A stretch of 64,000 bases of DNA from Pseudomonadales bacterium (GTDB lineage: Bacteria; Pseudomonadota; Gammaproteobacteria; Pseudomonadales; Halieaceae): assembly GCA_024234735.1 (NCBI GenBank), contig JACKNV010000004.1, positions 124,001 to 188,000 on the forward strand, in the 5' to 3' direction. Every line of letters starts with the position of its first letter. Position 1 is the first letter of the stretch. A program made the translations under genes and the position numbers. Positions 29,548 through 38,031 of the stretch are shown one piece after another. A model generated the notes under the pieces. It did no database searches. It had not been told where the DNA came from and saw only the letters and a list, made by a program, of their open reading frames with translations.

Positions 29548-29730
29548 TTAGTCCTCTACCCTTACGAGGTAATTTACCTGATTGATCATTCCACGCACGG
29601 AAGGGGTATCCTCCACTTCCACCGTGTGACCAATACGACGCAGACCGAGCCCGGCGATGGAAGCCTTGTGGTTCTTCAGGCGGCCGTGCGCGCTCTTGAT
29701 CTGTGTAACCTTGATAGTTGCTTTAGCCAT
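29548..29730 (-). CDS. rpmD: 50S ribosomal protein L30
   Basis: A 60-residue uL30 of the short bacterial type, with MAKATIKVTQIKSAHGR, then GLGLRRIGHTVEVEDTPSVRGMI. The ATG at 29730 is used because the five residues upstream in the ORF are not part of the family. It is 18 bp after rpsE and 3 bp before rplO in the spc operon. Confidence 0.96.
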   Translation of the reverse strand: MAKATIKVTQIKSAHGRLKNHKASIAGLGLRRIGHTVEVEDTPSVRGMINQVNYLVRVED

Positions 29731-29748
29731 GACAAGCCAACCCAATAA

Positions 29749-30261
29749 TTAGTTCAAAATCTCTTCTACGGTCTTGCCGCGCTTGGCGGCAACCTCGTCC
29801 GGTGCGGCCATGTCGCGCAGACCGTTGAAGGTCGCACGCACCACGTTCACCGGGTTGGTGGAGCCGTAACACTTGGCCAGTACGTTGTGCACACCGGCGA
29901 TTTCCAGCACGGCGCGCATCGCACCACCGGCAATCACGCCAGTACCCTCGGAAGCAGGCTGCATATAGACGCGAGATGCTCCGTGCGCCGCCTTGACCGG
30001 ATACTGGATGGTGCCGTTGTTCAGCTCTACGCTGATCATATTGCGGCGGGCCGCTTCCATGGCTTTCTGGATGGCGACCGGCACTTCGCGCGCCTTACCG
30101 CGGCCGAAGCCGACCTTGCCATTGCCGTCGCCGACAACAGTCAGGGCGGTGAAGCCGAAGATCCGGCCACCCTTGACCACCTTGGCCACACGGTTGACCT
30201 GAACCAGTTTCTCCTGGAGGTCACCTTCCTGCTGCTGCTTTTTCTGATCGTTGAAAGCCAT
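29749..30261 (-). CDS. rpsE: 30S ribosomal protein S5
   Basis: A 170-residue uS5 at the mRNA entry site, important for decoding fidelity. It has LVQVNRVAKVVKGGRIFGFT (dsRBD-like N-domain), GDGNGKVGFGRGKAREVP, and PASEGTGVIAGGAMRAVLE. The loop positions linked to spectinomycin resistance look wild type. The frame is intact inside the indel-rich patch. It sits 9 bp after rplR. Confidence 0.97.
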   Translation of the reverse strand: MAFNDQKKQQQEGDLQEKLVQVNRVAKVVKGGRIFGFTALTVVGDGNGKVGFGRGKAREVPVAIQKAMEAARRNMISVELNNGTIQYPVKAAHGASRVYMQPASEGTGVIAGGAMRAVLEIAGVHNVLAKCYGSTNPVNVVRATFNGLRDMAAPDEVAAKRGKTVEEILN

Positions 30262-30270
30262 ATCGATACC

Positions 30271-30621
30271 CTAGAAATTCAGTCCACTTTCACGAGCTGC
30301 ATCGGCCAGCGCCTTGATGCGTCCGTGGTACTTATAGCCGCTGCGGTCAAACGCCACTGCCTCGATACCCGCCGCCTTGGCCCGCTCGGCAACCAGTTTG
30401 CCGACCGCTGCCGCCGCGTCGATATTGCCGGTCTTGCCGCCGCGCAGATCGCTGTCCAGGGTGGACGCACTGGCCAGTACCTTGTCGCCGGCCGGGGCAA
30501 TGATCTGGGCATAGATATGCCGGGGGGTGCGGTGCACACAAAGGCGGTTTACACCCAGGCCACGCATACGGGCGCGAGCACGGCGAGCGCGACGCAACCT
30601 TGAATCATTCTTTGCACTCAT
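30271..30621 (-). CDS. rplR: 50S ribosomal protein L18
   Basis: A 116-residue uL18 that binds 5S rRNA with L5. It has an Arg-rich N-terminus (RLRRARRARARMRGLG), then RLCVHRTPRHIYAQII and the ending AFDRSGYKYHGRIKALAD. Frame and length are normal. It lies 9 bp after the corrected rplF stop. Confidence 0.97.
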   Translation of the reverse strand: MSAKNDSRLRRARRARARMRGLGVNRLCVHRTPRHIYAQIIAPAGDKVLASASTLDSDLRGGKTGNIDAAAAVGKLVAERAKAAGIEAVAFDRSGYKYHGRIKALADAARESGLNF

Positions 30622-30630
30622 TTTAAGTAC

Positions 30631-31156
30631 CTACTTTTCTTGGCTTCTTTGCGACGAACATATTCGTCGGCATAGCGAATACCTTTGCCCTTGTACGGCT
30701 CCGGCGGACGGAAACTGCGGATCTCTGCCGCCACTGGCCAACGGCCTGCTTGTCGATGCCGCTGATAACGATTTCGGTCTGGCTGGGAGTCTCGGCCTTG
30801 ATACCCTCGGGCAGTTCGTAATCGACAGGATGCGAAAGCCCCACCGTCAGGTTGACGGTCCTGGCATCGGCCTTGGCGCGATAACCAACGCCGTTCAGGA
30901 CCAGTTTCTTCTCCCAGCCTTCGCTGACGCCCTTGACCATGTTGCTCACCAGGGCGCGAGTGGTTCCGGCCATGGCCTTGAACCTGTCGCCTTCGTAGGC
31001 AATAGTCAGAACGTTGTCATCCTGGTTGACCTGTACACCTTCTACCAGCGTAAGCTGCAGCGTACCCTTGCTGCCCTTGACGGACAGGTCGCTACCCTCA
31101 AGCTTGACCTCCACGCCCTTCGGCAGTTCTACCGGATTATTTGCGACTCTAGACAT
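30631..31156 (-). CDS. rplF: 50S ribosomal protein L6, two frameshifts near its end
   Basis: uL6 sits near the factor-binding site of the 50S. It starts MSRVANNPVELPKGVEVKL and has GVGYRAKADARTVNLTVGLS. One G is lost near 30734, after GIDKQAVGQ; restoring it gives VAAEIRSFRPPEPYKGKGIR, the conserved C-terminal signature. A lost A near 30636 hides the true stop after EYVRRKEAKK. The corrected length is 175 residues (E. coli 177). It is 28 bp after rpsH. Confidence 0.94.
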
Positions 31157-31184
31157 TTCAATTGCTCTTTAAATCAATAAACGA

Positions 31185-31575
31185 TTAGAAAACGGTGCAG
31201 AGAACCTCGCCACCGACACCCGCGGCGCGGGCCGCGCGATCCGTCATCACACCTTTGGAGGTGGACACGATCGCCACACCCAGCCCGGCGCGCACCGACG
31301 GCAACTCGTCCTTGGCGCGATACTGACGCAGGCCGGGACGGCTTACACGATCGATCTCCGCGATGACCGGCTTGCCTGAAATCGAGCCCAATGGACAGGC
31401 GCACCTTGCCGCTCTCGTCCGACAGTGCAAAATCGGCAATATAACCTTCATCCTTGAGCACCTGGGCAACGGCGGCTTTCAGCTTGGAGCCCGGCATCTC
31501 GACACCGGTCTTGCCCGCAAGCTGTGCATTGCGGATGCGGGTCAGCATATCTGACAGTGGATCTTGCATACTCAT
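31185..31575 (-). CDS. rpsH: 30S ribosomal protein S8, frameshifted in the middle
   Basis: uS8 binds the central domain of 16S rRNA and in E. coli represses the spc operon. The N-terminal half (MSMQDPLSDMLTRIRNAQ) and C-terminal half (RVSRPGLRQYRAKDELP, then GLGVAIVSTSKGVMTDRAA) lie in different frames. Two bases are missing near 31375-31379, in the segment before GKPVIAEID. The 391 bp plus two give 130 residues, the standard length. Confidence 0.94.
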
Positions 31576-31605
31576 AATCTATTTCTCTCCGTAAACCGAC
31601 TGGTA

Positions 31606-31911
31606 CTACCAGCTGGCCTTGACCAGGCCGGGCACATCACCGCGCATTGCCGCTTCACGCAGCTTGTTACGGCTCAGGCCAAACTTGCGATAAACACCGT
31701 GAGGACGGCCGGTAATCTGGCAGCGACGCTGCTGGCGAACCGGGCTGGCATCGCGAGGCAGCTTCTGGAGGGCGATCTGCGCCTCCCACTTCTCATCGTC
31801 GGATGCATTGGTATCGCTCACGATCGCCTTCAAAGCCGCGCGCTTGGCAGCGTACTTGGCTACCAGCCTGGCGCGCTTTTTCTCACGCATAATCATCGAA
31901 GTCTTAGCCAT
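31606..31911 (-). CDS. rpsN: 30S ribosomal protein S14, zinc-free long form
   Basis: A 101-residue uS14 in the 30S head. It starts MAKTSMIMREKKRARLV and ends FGLSRNKLREAAMRGDVPGL. The CxxC pairs of the short zinc form are absent, so this is the C- type usual in gammaproteobacteria. It lies 30 bp before rpsH and 12 bp after rplE; the frame is intact, marking the clean border of the damaged patch. Confidence 0.97.
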   Translation of the reverse strand: MAKTSMIMREKKRARLVAKYAAKRAALKAIVSDTNASDDEKWEAQIALQKLPRDASPVRQQRRCQITGRPHGVYRKFGLSRNKLREAAMRGDVPGLVKASW

Positions 31912-31923
31912 GAATAACGCCTC

Positions 31924-32463
31924 TTAACCTTTCAGGGGGAAGTTGAAAGCACGCAGCAGCGCGCGACCTTCATCGTCCGTACGAGCGGTGGTGGTGATGG
32001 TGATATCCATACCGCGCAGGGCATCCACCTGGTCGTAGTTGATTTCCGGGAAAATAATCTGCTCGGTAACACCCATCGCGAAGTTGCCACGGCCGTCGAA
32101 GGACTTCGGGCTGATGCCGCGGAAGTCGCGAATACGGGGAATGGCGATGCTGATCAGACGCTCCAGGAACTCGTACATACGATCGGAACGCAGGGTCACC
32201 TTGCAGCCTATAGGCCAGCCGTCACGCACCTTGAACCCGGCGATGGACTTGCGCGCCTTGGTGACTACCACCTTTTGACCGGAGATCTTCTCCATGTCGG
32301 CGACGGCATTCTCCAGGACTTTCTTGTCGCCCAGGGCCTCGCCCACACCCATGTTCAGGGTGATCTTGGTGATGCGCGGTACTTCCATCACATTTGCCAG
32401 ACCCAGCTCTTCTTTCAGCTGGGGAGCGATCTCGCTCTTGAACTTGTCTTTCAACGTTGCCAT
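31924..32463 (-). CDS. rplE: 50S ribosomal protein L5
   Basis: A 179-residue uL5 that binds 5S rRNA and contacts P-site tRNA. It has NVMEVPRITKITLNMGVGEA and VTLRSDRMYEFLERLI, then the ending ITITTTARTDDEGRALLRAF. Length equals that of E. coli. It is between rplX (36 bp) and rpsN (12 bp). Confidence 0.97.
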   Translation of the reverse strand: MATLKDKFKSEIAPQLKEELGLANVMEVPRITKITLNMGVGEALGDKKVLENAVADMEKISGQKVVVTKARKSIAGFKVRDGWPIGCKVTLRSDRMYEFLERLISIAIPRIRDFRGISPKSFDGRGNFAMGVTEQIIFPEINYDQVDALRGMDITITTTARTDDEGRALLRAFNFPLKG

Positions 32464-32499
32464 GTCTATATCCTGCTGTCCCGGTCAGCCCGCGGGGGC

Positions 32500-32814
32500 T
32501 TAGGAGTCAATTGCCTCGCCATTGGATTTGAAGATACGTACTTTCTTATCCCCTTCCACCTTAAAGCCCACACGATCGGCCTTGTTGCTGGCGGGATTGA
32601 AAATCGCCACGTTGGACGCCTGTATGGGCGCCTCCTGCTCAACAATACCGCCGGCCACACCCGCCTGGGGGTTGGGCTTGGTGTGCTTCTTCACCATATT
32701 GATACCGGATACAACGAGCTTGTTGTTGTCCAGCACCCTGCGAACCTTGCCGCGCTTGCCCTTGTCCTTACCGGCCAGAACAATCACTTCATCATCGCGC
32801 TTGATCTTAAACAT
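32500..32814 (-). CDS. rplX: 50S ribosomal protein L24
   Basis: A 104-residue uL24, an assembly-initiating protein near the exit tunnel. The KOW motif near the N-terminus is KRDDEVIVLAGKDKGKRGKV; then GGIVEQEAPIQASNVAIFNP. It is 27 bp after rplN in the spc operon. Confidence 0.97.
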   Translation of the reverse strand: MFKIKRDDEVIVLAGKDKGKRGKVRRVLDNNKLVVSGINMVKKHTKPNPQAGVAGGIVEQEAPIQASNVAIFNPASNKADRVGFKVEGDKKVRIFKSNGEAIDS

Positions 32815-32841
32815 TTCCCTTCCTCTCCCCGCTGGTCCGAG

Positions 32842-33210
32842 TTAGATAACTTCAGGTGCCAGAGAAATAATCTTCATAAACTTTTCGCCGCGCAATTCGC
32901 GGGTCACCGGCCCGAAAATACGGGTACCGATGGGCGCCTGCTGGGCGTTGAGCAGCACTGCGGCGTTATCGTCGAACTTGATCAGCGAACCGTCGGCACG
33001 ACGCACGCCTTTCCTGGTTCGGACGACGACAGCGGTCATCACCTGGCCCTTCTTGACCTTGCCCCGGGGAATCGCTTCCTTCACGGAGACCTTGATAAGA
33101 TCCCCCACCCGGGCATAGCGGCGCTTGGACCCACCCAGCACCTTGATGCACATCACGCGACGGGCACCGCTGTTATCGGCGACTTCCAAATACGACTGTG
33201 TCTGAATCAT
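32842..33210 (-). CDS. rplN: 50S ribosomal protein L14
   Basis: A 122-residue uL14 at the subunit interface. It starts MIQTQSYLEVADNSGARRVM and contains VRTRKGVRRADGSLIKFDDN and IFGPVTRELRGEKFMKIISL. It is first gene of the spc operon in E. coli order; here the gap to rpsQ is only 40 bp and shows no clear promoter, so S10 and spc may be read together. Confidence 0.97.
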   Translation of the reverse strand: MIQTQSYLEVADNSGARRVMCIKVLGGSKRRYARVGDLIKVSVKEAIPRGKVKKGQVMTAVVVRTRKGVRRADGSLIKFDDNAAVLLNAQQAPIGTRIFGPVTRELRGEKFMKIISLAPEVI

Positions 33211-33250
33211 CTTTTACTCCAAACTGCGGTCAAAACCGCTAACCCTGCGT

Positions 33251-33517
33251 TTAAACCTGGACGGCGCTCTCGACCACTTCCAGCAACTTCCAGGTCTTGG
33301 TCCTGGAAATCGGCCGGGTTTCCGCAACAGTGACAGTATCGCCGACGCTGCACTGGTTGTTTTCGTCATGCGCGTGAATCTTGGAAGACCGGGTGATGTA
33401 CTTGCCATACACCGGGTGCTTCACCCTGCGCTCGAGCAAAACCGTTACGGTCTTGTCCATTTTGTTGCTGATAACCTTGCCGGTAACCACCCGCGTACGC
33501 TTTTCTGTAGCTGCCAT
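33251..33517 (-). CDS. rpsQ: 30S ribosomal protein S17
   Basis: An 88-residue uS17, an early 16S rRNA-binding OB-fold protein. It has RVVTGKVISNKMDKTVTVLL and KYITRSSKIHAHDENNQC, then GDTVTVAETRPISRTKTW. It is 2 bp after rpmC, at the end of the S10 operon. Confidence 0.97.
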   Translation of the reverse strand: MAATEKRTRVVTGKVISNKMDKTVTVLLERRVKHPVYGKYITRSSKIHAHDENNQCSVGDTVTVAETRPISRTKTWKLLEVVESAVQV

Positions 33518-33519
33518 GT

Positions 33520-33711
33520 TTAATTACCCGCCTTTTCATTTAGTACGGTTTTGACACGCGCGATATCACGCTGGGTCTGCTGCAGCAGGTGAGTCTGCCC
33601 GAGCTGACCAGTGGATTTCTGCATGCGCAGCTTGAACTGCTCCTCACGCAGGGTAAGCAGTGTCTTGTTCAGCTCTTCGCTGGACTTGTCGCGCAATTCA
33701 CTCGCTTTCAT
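33520..33711 (-). CDS. rpmC: 50S ribosomal protein L29
   Basis: A 63-residue uL29, two helices at the tunnel exit where trigger factor docks. It has MKASELRDKSSEELNKTLL and ends IARVKTVLNEKAGN. The ATG at 33711 overlaps the rplP stop (TGATG), which also explains a GTG one codon upstream; coupling to rplP makes the ATG the likely start. Confidence 0.96.
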   Translation of the reverse strand: MKASELRDKSSEELNKTLLTLREEQFKLRMQKSTGQLGQTHLLQQTQRDIARVKTVLNEKAGN

Positions 33712-34124
33712 CACATCACCGACCGTTTTACAAATGTTGTGGCCAACGGAATCTTGGCGGCGGCCAGCGCGAAGGCTTCACGGGCCAGCTCTTCGGAGAC
33801 GCCCTGTACTTCGTACAGCACCTTGCCGGGCTGAACCTGGGCCACCCAGTATTCCACGTTACCCTTACCTTTACCCTGACGCACTTCCAGCGGCTTGCCG
33901 GTGATAGGCTTGTCAGGGAAAACCCGAATCCATATCTTGCCGCCGCGCTTGATGTGGCGCGTCATGGCGCGTCGAGCTGCCTCGATCTGCCGGGCAGTCA
34001 GGCGTCCACGGCCGATAGCCTTGAGGCCATACTCGCCGAAACTCACTTTGCTGCCGCGCTGGGCCAGGCCGCGGTTGCGGCCCTTCATCGCCTTGCGGAA
34101 TTTTGTACGCTTTGGTTGAAGCAT
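33711..34124 (-). CDS. rplP: 50S ribosomal protein L16
   Basis: A 137-residue uL16, needed for A-site tRNA placement. It has MLQPKRTKFRKAMKGRNRG, the TARQIEAARRAMTRHIKRGG signature and GKGKGNVEYWVAQVQPGKV. An Arg near residue 81 (VFPDKPITGKPLEVRQGKG) is in the region hydroxylated in E. coli. It overlaps rpmC by one base and follows rpsC by 11 bp. Confidence 0.97.
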   Translation of the reverse strand: MLQPKRTKFRKAMKGRNRGLAQRGSKVSFGEYGLKAIGRGRLTARQIEAARRAMTRHIKRGGKIWIRVFPDKPITGKPLEVRQGKGKGNVEYWVAQVQPGKVLYEVQGVSEELAREAFALAAAKIPLATTFVKRSVM

Positions 34125-34135
34125 CTGCCTAACCC

Positions 34136-34807
34136 TTAATTAGTTGCTGTCTTCTTGGCGCCATCGCCGGCATTTTCATTGCCGATAATCTCGCCCTTGA
34201 ATATCCAAACCTTCACACCCAGGATGCCGTAGGTGGTCGCCGCCTCGTAGGTGGCGTAATCGATATCTGCACGCAGGGTGTGCAGCGGCACACGGCCTTC
34301 GCGATACCACTCGGTGCGCGCGATCTCAGCGCCGCCGAGGCGTCCGCCGATTTGCACTTTCACACCCTCTGCGCCCTGGCGCATGGCGTTCTGGACCACG
34401 CGCTTCATGGCGCGACGGAACATCACCCGGCGCTCCAGTTGCTGGGCAACGTTCTGCGCTACCAGCTTGGCGTCCAGGTCAGGCTTGCGGATCTCCTCGA
34501 TGTTGATGTGCACGGGCACACCCATCTTCTCGGTCAGGGTTTTGCGCAGTGCATCCACGTCCTCGCCCTTCTTGCCGATGACGATACCGGGGCGGGCGGT
34601 GTGAATGGTGATGCGCGCGGTCTGTGCCGGACGCTCGATGACCACACGGCTGACCGAGGCATTCTCAAGCGTCTTCTCGATGAAGGCGCGCGCCTCCAGG
34701 TCAGTAATCAACTGCTTGGAGTAATTCTTGCTGTCGGCGTACCAGATCGAGGTGTGATCCTTGACGATACCTAACCGAATGCCTACCGGATTTACTTTCT
34801 GACCCAT
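34136..34807 (-). CDS. rpsC: 30S ribosomal protein S3
   Basis: A 223-residue uS3 at the mRNA entry tunnel with helicase activity. It starts MGQKVNPVGIRLGIVKDHTS. The KH domain has RPGIVIGKKGEDVDALRKTL, and the C-domain starts GRLGGAEIARTEWYREGRVP. The C-terminal tail (ENAGDGAKKTATN) is short. It is 17 bp after rplV. Confidence 0.97.
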   Translation of the reverse strand: MGQKVNPVGIRLGIVKDHTSIWYADSKNYSKQLITDLEARAFIEKTLENASVSRVVIERPAQTARITIHTARPGIVIGKKGEDVDALRKTLTEKMGVPVHINIEEIRKPDLDAKLVAQNVAQQLERRVMFRRAMKRVVQNAMRQGAEGVKVQIGGRLGGAEIARTEWYREGRVPLHTLRADIDYATYEAATTYGILGVKVWIFKGEIIGNENAGDGAKKTATN

Positions 34808-34824
34808 GTGGTCTTCTCCTGAAT

Positions 34825-35163
34825 TTAAGCTTCGCCGTCTGCTACTTTTACGGTGATGTGGCAGCTGCGCTTGAAAATGCGATCAGCGCGGCCCTTTGCC
34901 CGGGGGCGCAGGCGCTTCATGGTCATTCCCTCATCGACGAAGATGCTGGAAACCTTGAGCTCGTCCACGTCCGCGCCCTCGTTGTTTTCGGCGTTGGCTA
35001 TCGCTGAGTCCAGTACCTTCTTGACGATATGTGCCGCCTTCTTGGTGCTGAATTCCAGCAGGTTCAACGCCTCTTCAACGGGCATGCCACGCACCTGGTC
35101 GGCGACCAGCCGTGCTTTCTGTGCCGATATCCGCGCACCTTTCAATTTTGCTGCAACTTCCAT
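34825..35163 (-). CDS. rplV: 50S ribosomal protein L22
   Basis: A 112-residue uL22 whose beta-hairpin lines the exit tunnel. It has LKGARISAQKARLVADQVRG, then DEGMTMKRLRPRAKGRADRI, the hairpin that carries macrolide-resistance changes in other species; no deletion is seen here. It is 28 bp after rpsS. Confidence 0.97.
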   Translation of the reverse strand: MEVAAKLKGARISAQKARLVADQVRGMPVEEALNLLEFSTKKAAHIVKKVLDSAIANAENNEGADVDELKVSSIFVDEGMTMKRLRPRAKGRADRIFKRSCHITVKVADGEA

Positions 35164-35191
35164 TTTCTAAACCTCGCTACAGGCAGCGCTA

Positions 35192-35467
35192 CTAGCGCTT
35201 GGCCTTCTTGTCCACGATATGGCCCTTGAAGGTGCGGGTGGCCGCAAATTCACCCAGCTTGTGGCCAACCATGTCCTCGTTCACCAGCACGGGAACATGC
35301 TGACGTCCGTTGTGTACGGCGATTGTCAGGCCGACCATATCGGGCGATACCATCGAGCGGCGCGACCAGGTCTTGATCGGGCGACGATCATTGCTCTCAA
35401 CTGCTGCTTCAACTTTCTTCATCAAGTGAAGGTCAATGAAAGGACCTTTCTTCAGTGAACGCGGCAC
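35192..35467 (-). CDS. rpsS: 30S ribosomal protein S19
   Basis: A 91-residue uS19 in the 30S head, paired with S13. It has PRSLKKGPFIDLHLMKKVEA and the signature HNGRQHVPVLVNEDMVGHKL. The start codon is GTG (35467), as in many gammaproteobacteria. It is 40 bp after rplB. Confidence 0.97.
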   Translation of the reverse strand: MPRSLKKGPFIDLHLMKKVEAAVESNDRRPIKTWSRRSMVSPDMVGLTIAVHNGRQHVPVLVNEDMVGHKLGEFAATRTFKGHIVDKKAKR

Positions 35468-35507
35468 AATGTCTTCCTCTAATCTCTGGGGTCTTTAATG
35501 ACCGAAC

Positions 35508-36335
35508 TTACTTCTTACCACGACGGCGTACGATCAACTTGTTGGTACGCTTGTTCTTGCGGGTCTTGTAACCCTTGGTGGGAGTACCCCAGGGGCTGAC
35601 CGGGTGACGACCACCGGAAGTACGTCCCTCACCACCACCATGCGGGTGGTCGACCGGGTTCATCGCAACACCGCGAACGGTGGGGCGCACGCCGCGCCAG
35701 CGCGCAGCACCGGCCTTGCCCAGCTTGCGCAGGCTGTGCTCGGAGTTGGAAACCTCTCCCAGGGTAGCGCGGCAGTCGGACAGCACCTTGCGCATCTCGC
35801 CGGAGCGCAGCCGCAGGGTGGCGTACTGGCCTTCACGGGCCACCAGCTGCACGGATGCGCCGGCGGAACGGGCGAGCTGGGCGCCCTTGCCGGGCTTCAG
35901 CTCGATGCCGTGGATAACCGAACCGACCGGAATATTGCGCAGCGGCAGGCAGTTGCCGGCCTTGATGGGCGCGGCTGAGCCAGACTGCAGCACGTCGCCG
36001 GCGGCAACGCCCTTGGGGGCGATGATGTAGCGGCGCTCGCCGTCTGCGAACAGCAGCAGGGCGATATGGGCGGTGCGATTGGGGTCGTACTCAATTCGCT
36101 CGACCTTGGCCGGAATGCCGTCCTTGGTGCGCTTGAAATCGATCACCCGGTAATGCTGCTTGTGGCCACCACCGATATGACGGGTGGTGATCCGGCCGTT
36201 GTTGTTGCGGCCGCCATTCCTGGTCTGGTTCTCCAGCAGGGGCTTGTAGGGCGCGCCCTTGTGCAGGTCGTCGCTGCTTATCCGGACGACGTGGCGACGA
36301 CCGGGGGACGTGGGCTTGCTACTTAAAACTGCCAT
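35508..36335 (-). CDS. rplB: 50S ribosomal protein L2
   Basis: A 275-residue uL2, essential for subunit joining and peptidyl transfer. It has SPGRRHVVRISSDDLHKGAP, RHIGGGHKQHYRVIDFKRTK and the active-centre segment VAMNPVDHPHGGGEGRTSGG, including the conserved His near residue 230. It is 13 bp after rplW. Confidence 0.97.
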   Translation of the reverse strand: MAVLSSKPTSPGRRHVVRISSDDLHKGAPYKPLLENQTRNGGRNNNGRITTRHIGGGHKQHYRVIDFKRTKDGIPAKVERIEYDPNRTAHIALLLFADGERRYIIAPKGVAAGDVLQSGSAAPIKAGNCLPLRNIPVGSVIHGIELKPGKGAQLARSAGASVQLVAREGQYATLRLRSGEMRKVLSDCRATLGEVSNSEHSLRKLGKAGAARWRGVRPTVRGVAMNPVDHPHGGGEGRTSGGRHPVSPWGTPTKGYKTRKNKRTNKLIVRRRGKK

Positions 36336-36348
36336 CTCAACCTACTCC

Positions 36349-36645
36349 TTATTCAACCACGGCAAAGTCGATGTCCTGACCCTGCGCCAGCCGCACGTAT
36401 GCCTTCTTCCAGGTCGGCTTGGTGCTGAAGCCGTAGCGGTTGCGCTTCACCTTGCCCTTGACCCGCAGGGTGGACACGTTTTCCACTTTGACCTTGAACA
36501 GCTGCTCGACCGACTTCCTGATCTCGGCCTTGGTGGCGTTCAGCGCCACCTTGAACACGTACTGGTTATTGGTATCAGCGACCACGGCCGCCTTTTCGGA
36601 AACGTGCGGACCTTCCAGCACTTGAAAAATGCGCTCCTGGTTCAT
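36349..36645 (-). CDS. rplW: 50S ribosomal protein L23
   Basis: A 98-residue uL23 at the tunnel exit, the docking site for trigger factor and SRP. It has RIFQVLEGPHVSEKAAVVAD, and VKVENVSTLRVKGKVKRN as the rRNA-binding tip. It overlaps rplD by 4 bp (ATGA), so translation is coupled. Confidence 0.97.
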   Translation of the reverse strand: MNQERIFQVLEGPHVSEKAAVVADTNNQYVFKVALNATKAEIRKSVEQLFKVKVENVSTLRVKGKVKRNRYGFSTKPTWKKAYVRLAQGQDIDFAVVE

Positions 36646-37259
36646 CCCAGCATCTCCTCAAACTTCTTCACCGCGTCGACGGTGACAACCACCTTTTCGT
36701 GCCCGATGAGGCTGACGGGATCGATACCGTCCACATCGCGAACATCTACCTTGTGCAGGTTGCGCGCCGCCAGGTACAGGTTCTCACCCACCTCGGCAGA
36801 CACGATCAGCACATTGTCGAGACCGTAATCGCCCAGCTGCTTGACCAGCAATTTGGTCTTGGGCGCTTCCAGTTCCAGGCTCTCCACCACCACCAGCCGG
36901 TCCTGGCGAGCCAGCTCCGACATGATGGAACGCAGGGCCGCGCGGTACATCTTGCGATTGACCTTCTGGCTGTGATCCTGCGGCCGGGCCGCAAAGGTCA
37001 CGCCCCCGCTGCGCCAGATGGGGGAGCGAATGGTTCCCGCACGGGCGCGGCCAGTGCCTTTCTGGCGCCACGGCTTCTTGCCGCCGCCGCGCACATCCGA
37101 GCGCGTCTTCTGGGCACGGGTGCCCTGCCGCGCGCCGGCCATGTATGCGGTGACAACCTGGTGAACCAGGTCCTCGTTGTATTCGCGTGCGAAGGCAACG
37201 TCCGAGACCGACACCGTGCCGGCCTCGCTGTTACCAGGCTTCAATACACTCAATTCCAC
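36642..37259 (-). CDS. rplD: 50S ribosomal protein L4
   Basis: A 205-residue uL4, a tunnel protein that in E. coli also represses the S10 operon. It has MELSVLKPGNSEAGTVSVSD; the tunnel loop includes RAQKTRSDVRGGGKKPWRQK and GTGRARAGTIRSPIWRSGG without changes. The start is GTG (37259), 18 bp after rplC. The S10 leader here is only about 60 nt, much shorter than in E. coli, so E. coli-type L4 control may not apply. Confidence 0.97.
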   Translation of the reverse strand: MELSVLKPGNSEAGTVSVSDVAFAREYNEDLVHQVVTAYMAGARQGTRAQKTRSDVRGGGKKPWRQKGTGRARAGTIRSPIWRSGGVTFAARPQDHSQKVNRKMYRAALRSIMSELARQDRLVVVESLELEAPKTKLLVKQLGDYGLDNVLIVSAEVGENLYLAARNLHKVDVRDVDGIDPVSLIGHEKVVVTVDAVKKFEEMLG

Positions 37260-37277
37260 GTTAGAGACCCCCTAACC

Positions 37278-37913
37278 TTAAGCCTTGACCGTGGGACGCA
37301 CGATAACGTCTCCACCGGGTGCGCCTGGCACAGCGCCCTTGATAAGCAGCAAGTTGCGCTCGACATCCACGCGGACTATTTCCAGCCCCTGGGTGGTCAC
37401 ATTCCTGGCGCCCATGTGGCCCGCCATTTTCTTGCCCTTGAATACCCGGCCAGGTGTCTGGTTCTGGCCGATGGATCCCGGTGCGCGGTGCGACAGCGAG
37501 TTGCCGTGAGTGGCGTCCTGCATCTTGAAGTTCCAGCGCTTGACACCGCCCTGGAAGCCCTTGCCCTTGGACTTGCCGGCCACATCGACGATCTGGCCGA
37601 CCTGGAAGCGCTCAACGGTCAGCTCGGAGCCCACTTCAGGCGCCTCATCGGACTGCTCGAGACGGAACTCCCACAAACCGGTACCGGCTTCGACGCCAGC
37701 CTTGGCGAAATGACCCGCCAGGGATTTGTTTACTCGTGAGGCCTTGCGGCTGCCCGCAGTGACCTGGATTGCCCGATAGCCATCGCTATCGAGTTCTTTG
37801 ATCTGAGTAACACGGTTTGGAGAAATCTCCACTACGGTCACTGGAATGGATACGCCGTCTTCGGTAAAAACGCGAGTCATACCGGACTTACGGCCGACTA
37901 AGCCAATAGCCAT
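37278..37913 (-). CDS. rplC: 50S ribosomal protein L3
   Basis: A 211-residue uL3, an early 23S rRNA-binding protein reaching the peptidyl-transferase centre. It starts MAIGLVGRKSGMTRVFTEDG and has the tip GNSLSHRAPGSIGQNQTPGR with the Gln methylated in E. coli, then KMAGHMGARNVTTQGLEI. It is 118 bp after rpsJ. Confidence 0.97.
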   Translation of the reverse strand: MAIGLVGRKSGMTRVFTEDGVSIPVTVVEISPNRVTQIKELDSDGYRAIQVTAGSRKASRVNKSLAGHFAKAGVEAGTGLWEFRLEQSDEAPEVGSELTVERFQVGQIVDVAGKSKGKGFQGGVKRWNFKMQDATHGNSLSHRAPGSIGQNQTPGRVFKGKKMAGHMGARNVTTQGLEIVRVDVERNLLLIKGAVPGAPGGDVIVRPTVKA

Positions 37914-38031
37914 TTTGCTAACCTCTCAGTGTACGGGGCTATACCCTCTATGGCCGCCCCACAGGTTGAACGCAGCGGGGCGTTACACACCCACGGCTAC
38001 TACCGCGGGCAGGTCTTGCTACAAATTGTAG

